Positions 1-8,409 of a stretch of 28,075 bases of DNA are shown here, piece after piece. This stretch comes from Gnetum montanum (taxonomy: Eukaryota; Streptophyta; Gnetopsida; Gnetales; Gnetaceae). The stretch lies in assembly GCA_015680685.1 (NCBI GenBank), contig MNCI01011375.1, forward strand, positions 1-28,075. The letters are read 5' to 3'. Position numbers and translations under genes: made by a program. The notes beneath the pieces were generated by a model, which was given only the letters and a program-made list of their open reading frames with translations, was not told the DNA's origin and did not search any database. Position 1 is the first letter of the stretch. Each line of letters begins with the position of its first letter.

Positions 1-1372
1 GTCACTGGCAACTCGCTCACGAATCTGCTGTGGTGGATCTACTCCTGGTGGATCTACTCCCGCCATACCTGAAGTTTTTTGGTTTTGTGTCTGGCAGCCA
101 CGGTGGTCTGTCGTTTTTGGTAAAGATTTCAAGGTTTTAGTGAAATGTGTTTTTGTGGCTGCCTTGATGGACGGCGCCAGAGCAAAAACAATATACATCC
201 GTTGTTTCGTGGTTTGTTTGTCTCCGCCGCGAAAGATTGGGCGTTTTGGTTGGAGACCATAAACATTTTTGGGATTACAAATTCACATTTTTCTTTTTGA
301 ATATATTGCGCTTAGTAATAGCATTTTGGGCATTTTTACGGCAGAGAATTACAACTATTAATCTATAACAGCGGATGTTTTGGAGAATTTGGATCTTAAA
401 TTTTTTAAAGAAGTCATTTAGATTTTAATTTTTCTATCACACTTTATAAACAGGAATTGACAATTTCGCTTTCCATTTCTCAGTAACTGATTGTAATTCG
501 GCAACCGGTTATAATACGTTATCGTATTCCAAATACATCAATCATAAAAATTTAAAATTTTTTGGTTTTTTTTATTTCTCTTGTCGGCATTGCAATTTTT
601 ATATAGATATCATTTAAACATCAGTCAGACACTGCATACATTTATACTTTAGGCGCCTGCTGCATACGGAAACTGAGATGTTGCTTCGAAAAACCAATTT
701 TTATTACTTTCCGATCCAAAGAAGGAAGCAAATGCATAAGTATGCTCCACAGCTGCTTATGGCTGAAAAACAGTAATTTGCGGGAGGGTTCAACCCTTTC
801 TGGTTATGGCATAGTCTTGAACCGGACACGGACGTAAAAGGAACTCCACAATAGATTTGAAAATTTAAAAAAGAAGATCAAGAACAGAGCGCCCTTTTGG
901 AATGTACAATCAAATAACGTTGAATATTAAAAGGTATCCTAGCATGAAACGATGGGAGCGGCAGCGCTTCAAGTTCTGTATATTCTCCATATGAATCTGC
1001 GCTGCCTGGACAGGAAAGAAGGATAGATTTTGCTAACGATCTGCACACTCTATATCTTGGTAATTCCAGGATGTGTACAAGGAATCAAACACTCATGGCT
1101 TTAAAGCAGCTTAGGGTTATACTTTCCTCGTTTTAATAACTAGATTTAATCAATTAAATTATACATTTTTATTTAACTTAGTTACAATCAAACAACTTAT
1201 CATATGCCTTGCTTAGACTAATTATATTGCCAAGACTTACTATTAGTTTAAGTGGAAAGACAACAAGATGTTATTATAGTCTAATTCTCTAAACAATAAT
1301 GCTAGTACCATGCAGGGATTACAACATACTCTATAGCAATGCTTGTAGATTGTATGGTAAAGCTTTGGGCAT
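1..1372. other. AT-rich host flank left of element A
   Basis: This is sequence outside the outer retrotransposon, ending at the TG that opens the 5' LTR. It is AT-rich with long T and A runs and has no recognisable gene. The five bases before the LTR are GGCAT, the expected left target-site duplication; its partner lies beyond the right edge. A perfect 15-bp tandem pair (31-45 and 46-60) sits at the left edge inside a short open frame. No promoter, RNA gene or transposon end was recognised here. Confidence 0.6.
2..262 (+). CDS. open frame running in from the left edge, unrecognised
   Basis: The second reading frame is open from the window edge to a TAA at 260-262, about 86 codons. It contains a duplicated GGSTP pentapeptide encoded by the 15-bp tandem repeat at 31-60. 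The residue mix (W, C and V rich) does not match a family I recognise. It could be the end of a host exon or chance. Downstream sequence becomes strongly AT-rich, as non-coding plant DNA would. There is no support beyond frame openness. Confidence 0.15.
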   Translation, partial: SLATRSRICCGGSTPGGSTPAIPEVFWFCVWQPRWSVVFGKDFKVLVKCVFVAALMDGARAKTIYIRCFVVCLSPPRKIGRFGWRP

Positions 1373-1644
1373 TGAAACATCCTAAAAAATTCGAAGTCAT
1401 TCTTGCTTCACCAGGCCTTGCAATTCGCACAGTGTCACGATAGTTCTTTTGGAGGAGAATGTTCTAAATTCAGGCCAGCCAGTTCAGCAAATTTTCTACT
1501 TTAGGTGTAAACAGGCTCTACAGATCATTCTACCTGTCCACCTATGTAGTTTGCCTAGTCGACAGCCTGCTCAGAAACGATGCGCAAAGTTGACAACAAC
1601 GCTCAGGATGCACGAAACAGTTTGGCAAGTTTTCTAAGTCACAA

Positions 1645-2095
1645 AGTCTACTATGCTACGCTATGCCCCGCTATGTAGCGTAACAAGCTTTAGAAAGCAA
1701 TTGCAGAACGAAGTGTCACGCTACGCTACGCTACGTAGTGTGGCGTAGCATGGCAAATAGTTATACAACCAGTTCCCTCGCTCAACCTCAAGTCCTTCAA
1801 CAATGTCCCTTTCCGTCAAGAAGTGGCGAATCATGTCTGCTACTACGCTACGTTGAGCTACATGGCGCAACGACGCGTAGCAATCCTGCGGAAGAGACAG
1901 AAGGTAGCTAGAAAAGCAGAATCAATAAGTTTGCGAGTCTCGCAACATAGGAAGCAAAGTTGCAAATCGGCAAAGTTTTCGCGACTAAGGCTAGTCGCTA
2001 CGCTATGTAGTGTAGCAAGCATGCAACATACTTGTAGCAGAACACACGACAAGTTGCTATGCTATGCTAAGCATGCTACGCTATAAAGCACAGCA
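1645..2095. repeat. GCTACGC/GCGTAGC dyad-rich clusters in the U3 of LTR A
   Basis: Two blocks, about 1645-1755 and 1985-2090, are packed with GCTACGCT, CTATGTAG and GCGTAGC words on both strands. These can pair as imperfect hairpins. The same words recur around 17403-17425, 18887-18908, 19560-19605, 21700-21800 and 22500-22530, several of them inside introns of the antisense gene. Confidence 0.6.
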
Positions 2096-2310
2096 AAGCG
2101 TGCATGCGGTTGTGTGACATCAATGCACTTCACCTAATTGGACCATTGGCACACGTCTCCAGACGCTAACAATGTAATTAAGGCGTGGCAGGCTCGCATT
2201 ATAATAGTCATGCAAGTCCAACGGTCATGTATGGCACGTGCAGCACAAGCAAGTCAACGTGGCCCAAGGCACATGGCGTCCAAACCATCCCTTTCGCGTG
2301 CCCTCGATCC

Positions 2311-2318
2311 TATAAATA
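2311..2318 (+). promoter_or_regulatory. TATA box of LTR A
   Basis: TATAAATA follows a moderately GC-rich stretch and lies about 940 bases into the LTR, a plausible U3/R position. A start of the genomic RNA near 2340 is inferred. Confidence 0.6.
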
Positions 2319-2993
2319 CCTTGATAAGCAACATTCAAAGGGTTCAAATTTTTCCAACAAGCAGCATTTCAAAAAGTGTTGGAAATTTTCCCAACTCTTG
2401 GACTTTCTCTCTCTTTGGCACTCAAGTTCTCTTCCCGGCACATTGTAACATCAAGCATTGTAAGTTTTCTGTTTGACACTGCAAATAGTTAGCATTTTCA
2501 GCTAGCATTTTGTCCCATCCCCCTTCTACCACCTTTGGTAGAATCCCCACATCGTCAACACCCAAAGTCTACGCCCAAGCACACAACCTGTTTTACTTGC
2601 ATGTCCTGGTTACTCTCGGGATCTCTGCACTCCACCACGCTGTGCAACCGACTGTATCCACCTTGACAAAGCAAACTTGTAGCTTCGGAGTGGTGCATTT
2701 TCCTAATTGTATTTTACTTTGTTTTCTGCTTATTATTGCATTTTGCACTGTTTTTTCTACTTTATTTACTTTCAAGCATTACATCGCATTTTCGTCCCCG
2801 TTTCAAAAATATATGTTGCAAAAGGCTATATAGATGCTGATTAAGTTCCTATCTAATTGACCAGACCGTTCAGGGTGCCCCGTATCCGCTCACACCCAGC
2901 ACGGCCCTCCCACGGATACGAGGTCGAAACTATCGCACCCGCTGACCCCTTGGTGTTTTTCAGCCGTCAACGTTTTCGATCGTTACAGTTTTC

Positions 2994-3011
2994 TGGCGCT
3001 AGAAGGAGGGC
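2994..3011 (+). other. Primer-binding site of element A
   Basis: TGGCGCTAGAAGGAGGGC starts with TGG, the complement of a tRNA CCA 3' end, a few bases after the LTR. Plant Ty3/Gypsy primer sites begin this way. The tRNA species was not determined. Confidence 0.7.
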
Positions 3012-3120
3012 CTTTTGGTGCCTTTTCCGCGTGTCACGGTAGTTCTGTGAGCCTTCTACACCCTGATACGCATAAGCGTAAACATGACACCCTTTTGTGG
3101 TTGTTTACACTTTGTGCAGT

Positions 3121-3425
3121 GCAGATCGGTCGCCTCAACGGTTCCTCGGGAGCCCTACAGAACACAAGGCCTCTGATTGCTAGCTAACTAGCTCATTTTA
3201 CGGTTGTCTTGCATGCGTTCTGTACCCCATCTCGTGTGGTACAGATCAGTCGCTTCGATGATCCCTCGGGGACCTTGCGAGACGCAAAGCCTTCTTGATT
3301 GCTAGTTAGCTTGCCCGTTTTACAGTAGTCTTGCATGCATTCTGTACCCCATCACGCGTGGTATAGACCGGTCGCCTCGACAGTTCCTCTAGAATCCTTT
3401 AAGACGTAAAACCTTCTTTTTTGCT
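3121..3425 (+). repeat. ~120-bp tandem repeats in the leader of element A
   Basis: Three units start at 3121, 3241 and about 3363. Each opens with an AGAYCRGTCGCYTCGA-like block followed by a CCTCGGG-like block. The first two go on to GCTAG/TTAGC and TTGCATGC.TTCTGTACCCCATC. Copies are diverged and the third is partial. They fill the space between primer site and gag ATG, where packaging signals usually lie. Confidence 0.75.
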
Positions 3426-3500
3426 GTTTTCCAGTTTCTTTGTCCTTTCGCACTCTTTTGCATAACTTTTTGCACTTTTAGCATAACTATTTGCTTAATA

Positions 3501-4932
3501 ATGGCTTTTTTGAACATTGTTTCCCACACCTTTAACGTTGAAGTTCCCATCACGGTTCAAGGCACTACTGGTGCTAAACAACCACCGAACCAGATGTTGG
3601 AGGTACGTTGATATCTCAAAATCCAAAATCGAGGACCTGAGAGATTGGCCCAGCAACATGAGCGTTACAGCTTCCTCTGTGTAAAGGTGCAGGAAAATCT
3701 GCCCTTGGATGTACACGAACTTGAGGACAAACGCAACTTCGAGTTCGCTTACTGCAACGGGAAGGAGTTTGTTCCTACTCTCGGCGTTTCCTTACCTTTA
3801 ACACAAGCAAACCAAAGGCTTCTAGACCAATTAATCCAGTTAGCTATGCTTAGGGAGCAACAGGACACTGCGTCCAACCAAGATGATGCCTTTCAAGACG
3901 GATAGGAGGAACTCGATTCCCAATCAAATGAGGGAGGTCCAATCAACCTCGTTCTTGTCCCTCCTACCCAGTCCTTCTGGGCCAAGCCGTTGTCTGTCAC
4001 CGCTCTCTTTGTGATTACACCTATGCTTTCGCAACCTGCGATTACATCCACTATGGGTAGCCACACTAATCCTGCAGCGTTTCAATGCCCTCTTTCGCCT
4101 GTTTCACCTATGTCGTTTGCAGCTATTGCCCCTTTGCAAACTATTCAGTAGTCCATCCCTGTAGCACATCATACGCCAATCGTGGCTACCCTGCCACATG
4201 TGCGTATCGTGCCTATTTCACAATCATACATGACTTCTATTTCCATTCCTACATTCATGCCTGTTTCACCCACTATGGCAGGCCCTGGCTTGTCCACATG
4301 GTGGGTTCCATTTGCTTCTTCGCCTATTGCGCAACCGTCGCAGATATTTCATTACGTCCATTCGCAAGCCCACTAAGCCTTGCAGATGGTACAACCCAAC
4401 ACGGGGCTATGGTCTACGCTGCCGGCAACACAAGCGGTCCATCCGGCAGCCCAACCTGTGTTTGCTGCCCTAACGACACCACCTGTCGGGTGGTGGACAA
4501 CACAAATAGCACCACTTGCGGGAGTCGTCCCAGCAGTACTGTCGATGTGTCATGCTCCTACCCTCACCATGCCACAGGTGGGAGTTGCCCCCACAGCTCC
4601 CCAACCATCTACAATGTCGCCAGGTCTGGACCAAGCATTCCAGCTTATCCAGACCCTCACTAAGGAAATAAAACATCTTAATGCTACTGGGTATGACGTG
4701 GTACAAGTCATGGACTTCTACCAAGATGACCCCATCAGCCCTGCAATCCCTACGTTGACACTGCCCCCAAGGATGTCTCTCCCACACTTCACGAAGTACA
4801 ACAGGGAGGGAGATCCCAATGCACATCTTGTCACCTTCAGGTCTGAATCTTTGCTATTGCAACAATGGCTGCACATAATCATTCACGTCTTCGCCATGTC
4901 CTTAGCCAGGAAAGCCCTAGATTGGTACCACG
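3501..4932 (+). pseudogene. gag: gag of element A, N-terminal part
   Basis: One frame runs from the ATG at 3501 to 4932, interrupted by in-frame stops near 3609, 3903, 4149 and 4374. It encodes the structural Gag protein that packages genomic RNA. The N-terminal block (YSFLCVKVQENLPLD, then KRNFEF and EFVPTLG) aligns with the B gag beginning at 8410. A proline/alanine-rich stretch follows. Then comes the conserved Gag core with KEIKHL, DFYQDDPIS, LPHFTKYNREGDPNAHL and HVFAMSLARKALDWYH. The frame breaks after DWYH, exactly where B's LTR is inserted; the missing continuation (ALP, SIS, LTQFVT) resumes after the target-site duplication at 6410 and again at 15021. The four stops are single transitions from Gln or Arg codons. 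Related plant elements usually have one gag-pro-pol frame, so the ATG is inferred from alignment with B. Confidence 0.85.
4928..4932 (+). repeat. Target-site duplication CCACG, left
   Basis: CCACG immediately precedes the B LTR and is repeated immediately after its end at 6410-6414. Removing the LTR and one copy rejoins the A gag reading frame without a gap. The right-hand B LTR is followed by CCGCG, one base different. Confidence 0.9.
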
Positions 4933-5173
4933 TGAAACACCACAAAAAATTTGGACCCAGCACTGTCAGACAAGAATCAAGCTAAGTCATGATGCTTCCC
5001 AGCATGACCGAAACTTGCGAACCTTAAAAATAGCATCAAACATAGCATAATTGAACAAGAAAGAGTTCCTTGAGACCCACAGGTGACTACATCAACATCT
5101 GGCATCAGGAATTTCAAGTTTTGGGTTCAAAATACTTGGTTTTGACCAAGTATACTCTGGGCACACCTTGGTG

Positions 5174-5189
5174 TACGCTGGCCAGCGTA
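5174..5189. repeat. 16-bp perfect palindrome in LTR B
   Basis: TACGCTGGCCAGCGTA is its own reverse complement. A second, looped inverted pair with CGCTGG and CCAGCG arms lies near 5487-5509. In the right LTR the first palindrome has lost one base pair (TATGCTGG). It could bind a dimeric factor or form a stem in RNA; function is unknown. Confidence 0.75.
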
Positions 5190-5817
5190 TAGCCCAACGT
5201 ACACCAATTTCTGAGCTCCAAAAGCTCCTCCAAACAGGCTAGAATTGAAGGTCTAGACCACCTATGACCTTCCCAAGGGTCCCCAACAGCTCTCAGGCAC
5301 TTGAAATTCAATTTTTGGGCTTCAAATGATGGGTTTTCATGCCTGCATGCATAGATAAACCAAAACAAACACTTAGAGCATGATTTTCATAGGCAATCAA
5401 CTCCCAGAGGTAGGGAAACCATCAGGCATCATCCTAGGATCCCAAAAATCAAGTTTTAACCTTGAAAAGTGGCAATTTCATGCCTGTACGCTGGCTTGCA
5501 AGACCAGCGTGCAGCCCTACATGCACCACTTTCAACAAGGTTGATCAGGCATTTTAGGCAAGATTTTGACATGGAGTCAGCCCTCAAGGAATGGTCAATG
5601 AATCCACAAGTCCACAGGCTCCAGAAACATCAATTTTAGGCATCAGAAGGGTCATTTTTGGCCCTGCACGCCTAGCATGTACACGCTAGCATGCTACACG
5701 CTTGTAAAGCTTCATTCTTTTGCACTTGGTTGACGCTCCACGTGTCACCCGATCTGAAATTCCAGCATCCTACAGCTAATCATCCCATCTCAGACTTGAA
5801 TTTAATGCTCAAACTTG

Positions 5818-5825
5818 TATAAAAA
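5818..5825 (+). promoter_or_regulatory. TATA box of left LTR B
   Basis: TATAAAAA is conserved in the right LTR copy at 14432-14439. It lies about 885 bases into the LTR, a fitting U3/R position. Confidence 0.6.
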
Positions 5826-6143
5826 CCTGGATTTTTGACCAGATCAGGGTCGGAAAAAAAAGGGGGGAGGATCTTGGGGCAAAAATCACATGGGGACCAC
5901 TTGAACACCAATTCTGCACGTTGGACTCCTACTCTGCACGTTGGGCATCATACTTGGACACTGCATTTCCCTGCAACCCAAAACCTGTATCTCCAAGCAC
6001 CTGTCATCACCCACCGAGGTTAAACGTCTGCCCTGCGATTAATCCACAACTGCGTTCTGACCGGTGCATACTGTAATCACTTTTTTCAATACAAAAAAGT
6101 TTCCATTTTTGCCCAAATTTATTGTAGTTTTATTTGTTTTCCA

Positions 6144-6218
6144 GTTTACGTTTACATTCTTGTTTACATTATTGTACTTGTTTACGTTATGGTTTACATT
6201 TATGTGCATCGTTTACGT
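6144..6218 (+). repeat. GTTTAC-rich degenerate repeat in LTR B
   Basis: About seven copies of GTTTACRTT-like words occur within 75 bases. The same stretch is conserved in the right LTR near 14753-14828. It lies downstream of the TATA box and so probably in R or U5. Confidence 0.6.
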
Positions 6219-6409
6219 ATAACCCAACGCATTGCAAAGTGCGTACGTTGGGGAATTCCTCGTTTGATCCGCGTGTGGACCATTCAAGGCACTCTGCCTT
6301 CGTCCATTACAGCTTGCCCTGAAGCGAAGGTAGAGTCTTCTATGCTTGTCTGTAGATCTCTCGGTGTTTGTTTCATTCCAGCCTTGTACCAATGATTTCA
6401 GATAGTACA

Positions 6410-6414
6410 CCACG
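6410..6414 (+). repeat. Target-site duplication CCACG, right of left LTR B
   Basis: This is the exact partner of 4928-4932. The bases after it continue the A gag codons (ALP, then SSIS) that were cut at DWYH. Confidence 0.9.
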
Positions 6415-7943
6415 CATTGCCATGTTCATCCATTTCAACTTTGAAAGAACACCTGACCCAGTTCGTAACATGCTTCAAGTACAACTTGAAGCTAGAAACC
6501 ACACTAGATAAATTGATGAGAGTGAAGCAAGATGCGCTAGAACCAGTCCAAAATTTTATTTAACGTTGGAGCGCAACCCTTAATGAAATCCACGAGCCCA
6601 TCGCGAAGGCCCACTTGCTGGCCATCTTTAAGGGTGCAGTAAACGACTTCATCAAGTCCAAACTGTATTACCTCGCTCATCGCTCTCTTAGTCAGGTTTT
6701 TGCTTAGACTAAGAGCATACAGGACGTAGCCAAGGCAAGTAAAGACCCGACCTACGTTGCTTACAAAAAAACCTTCACAAACAAGGACAAAGGTAAGGCC
6801 CCAACAACCACAGTGGCCACTGTGGCAACCGAGGCCAAGCCCAAACCTAGCAACAGCAGTGGCAAGAATAACAAGAAACCAGCCAAATAGGGCCACGTGT
6901 CGTAACCTGCTACACCTACACCCGAGACATCTGCACAACCCAAACCCAACTTTGAGCGCAAAGACTGCTCAAAGTACACCCCACTACCTCTAAAGCCTTC
7001 AGAGCTCCTAAAGCAACTGTTGGCAGCGGGATACATCAAACACAAGAAGATTTCGGAAGAAGCAAACACGAGACATCAATGTTATTACGAGCTCCTTAGG
7101 AACCCCTCTTTGGCCCTACCCAATGAGCCTCTAATTCCTAGGGGTTTCAGGCTAGACAAGTTTTGTGACTACCACCAATAGTGTGGTCACAACACTGATT
7201 ACTGTCTGGCATTGTAGGATAACATCCAAAGATTAATCGACTAGGGGAAGATGGTGTTGGACAAAAGCAATCCAGTGCACCCTAAAAACCAATCTATGTA
7301 TGTCTACACAAATTCCCTCAACGCCAACAATGTCAGTTATGTAATCAACACCATCGGAATTGACAGTGATCCTAGGCCAACCCGGTAGCCATTCGTAGTC
7401 TATGTGCCTCAGCGTAGTGCACCAGCACCACCAATGGCTGGTCCAAGCTTGCAGCAGCCATTTGTCCTGAAAGTCCCACCATGAGCATCCACCTTTGTGC
7501 CACCTGTTAGTGGAGCCACGCAGTCCCATCTGTTAACACCTTTAGCTCTCTTTGTCATCAGGGGGTTAACGCCTTTGACGGCCCCTACCCCGCTCAACAC
7601 AGCTGAGCAGCCTTCTCACCCCATAAGGTGAAAAGTCCACTTTGCGGGCGAGACGTTGAAGGGAAGTACCATCAAAGGTACCCCCAAGCCTATTTCTTCA
7701 CCCCACACATCTATACCTTCGCCACCAAAGACGAAGGTCAACATGACTACGTAGTTTGCATCGCCCTGCCAAAAAGGATCTGAATCTAGACCCAAAGTCG
7801 GCCCCCCTCGACAGATTCGTCTTCTGGGACGAATCGAAGAGGAGGAAAGTGTCAAAATAGGGGGTAGCCAAGACCTTCTAGACGCCCTCACCCAGGTCAA
7901 GCAAGCTCTAAAGTAGAAAAATACTACACTGAGCTTGTACGCC
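6410..7943 (+). pseudogene. gag: gag of element A, C-terminal part, copy 1 (truncated)
   Basis: This continues the gag cut at 4932. It carries the end of the capsid-like core (LTQFVT, FKYNL, EPVQNFI, RWSATLNEIHEPI, GAVNDFIKSKLYYL), a lysine/proline-rich linker (KDCSKYTPLP, LLKQLL), and a variant zinc-knuckle stretch with HNTDYCLAL. A long proline-rich region follows. It is about 90% identical to 15021-16575. Five stops are shared with that copy, near 6707, 6886, 7628, 7755 and 7914. Others are private, for example TAA near 6557 and TAGs near 7180, 7215, 7242 and 7387, where the other copy still has CAA or CAG. It lacks 24 in-frame bases that copy 2 has near 15494-15525. Homology stops after AGCTTGTACG near 7941, where the minisatellite begins, so the protease part is missing. 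Confidence 0.85.
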
Positions 7944-7944
7944 C

Positions 7945-8280
7945 TGCACGCTGAGATCTGCACGCTGAGGCCTACACGCTGAGATCTACATGCTGAGGTC
8001 TGCACGCTCAAATCTGCACACTAAGGCTTGCACGTTGAGATTTGAACGTTGAGGCCTACACGTTGAGATTTGAACACTGAGGCTTGCATGCTGAGGCCTG
8101 CAGGCTGAGATTTGCACGCTGAGGCCTGCACGCTGAGGCCTACACGCTAAGATCTGCACAATGAGGTATGCACGCTGAAATTTGCACGCTGAGGCCTGCA
8201 TGCCGAGATCTGCATGCTAAGGCCTGCACGTTGAGGTCTGCATGCTGAGATCTGCACGCTGAGATCTGCACACTGTCAGG
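7945..8280 (+). repeat. 14-bp minisatellite, about 24 units
   Basis: Units of TGCACGCTGAGATC and TGCACGCTGAGGCC tend to alternate, giving a 28-bp higher-order period in places. The array is exactly 24 x 14 bases by hand alignment, ending in a degenerate TGCACACTGTCAGG. It sits at the junction between truncated A gag copy 1 and element B internal sequence. The core word resembles TGCACGCTGG-type words scattered in LTR B, so the array may have grown from B sequence. A long minus-strand open frame through it is only a consequence of the repeat. Confidence 0.95.
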
Positions 8281-8409
8281 CTAGTCTGTACGCTGTGACT
8301 CTTTGGTATACGCTGCCAACACTTAGAATTTTTTTCATTCATTGTCCAACACTTAACCAAATTTTCACTCGTTTATGCTGTCACATTCAAACATTTAAAA
8401 CATTTGACA
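8281..8409 (+). other. Leader just upstream of element B gag
   Basis: Short AT-rich sequence between the minisatellite and the B gag ATG. B's own primer-binding site and the start of its leader are not present here, because the left B LTR is joined to A gag instead. Confidence 0.5.

Larger units (their letters stand above)
1373..2987 (+). repeat. 5' LTR of element A
   Basis: It begins TGAAACATCC and ends in CGTTACA, six bases before the primer-binding site, giving about 1.6 kb. The start is fixed by the matching 3' copy at 27929 preceded by a polypurine tract. The end is inferred from the CA dinucleotide and the following TGGCGCT; a few bases of uncertainty remain. U3 holds clusters of GCTACGC-type words (1645-1755 and 1985-2090). 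A TATA-like box at 2311 would place R and U5 after about 2340. Confidence 0.85.
4933..6409 (+). repeat. Left LTR of element B, flanked as a solo LTR
   Basis: About 1.48 kb from TGAAACACCACAAAAAATTT to CAGATAGTACA. It is flanked on both sides by CCACG and continues directly into A gag, so locally it looks like a solo LTR. It is about 99% identical by eye to the right copy (13547-15020) over the first ~700 bases but only about 92% over the rest. It contains a 16-bp palindrome (5174-5189), several TGCACGCTGG/TACACGCTG-like words, a TATA-like box and a GTTTAC-rich stretch. Its 5' terminal bases match those of LTR A. Confidence 0.9.

Noticed and set aside
4085-4663. 192-codon plus ORF overlapping A gag
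   Set aside because: Out of frame with the gag alignment; composition (Cys, Ser, His, Tyr) is a frame shadow of the proline/alanine-rich Gag linker.
5114-5368. 84-codon minus-strand ORF present in both B LTRs (also 13728-13982)
   Set aside because: Its conservation reflects the near-identity of the LTR halves; no start context, domain or codon signature, and it crosses the palindrome.
4933-6409. Left B LTR as a DNA transposon or MITE
   Set aside because: No terminal inverted repeats beyond TG...CA; the second copy follows a polypurine tract and both have TATA boxes, so it is an LTR.
7616-8201. Long minus-strand ORFs through the 14-bp repeats
   Set aside because: Open only because a 14-bp unit without stops repeats; the peptide is a repeat of about 14 residues with no domain, and the plus strand belongs to gag and the minisatellite.
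7945-8280. CRISPR-like array
   Set aside because: Units are 14 bp head-to-tail with no spacers, in a plant-type retroelement context.
8300-8320. TTTGGTATACGCTGCC as a primer-binding site for B
   Set aside because: It does not follow an LTR end and only TGGTAT matches common plant sites; B's real primer site appears to be missing from this arrangement.
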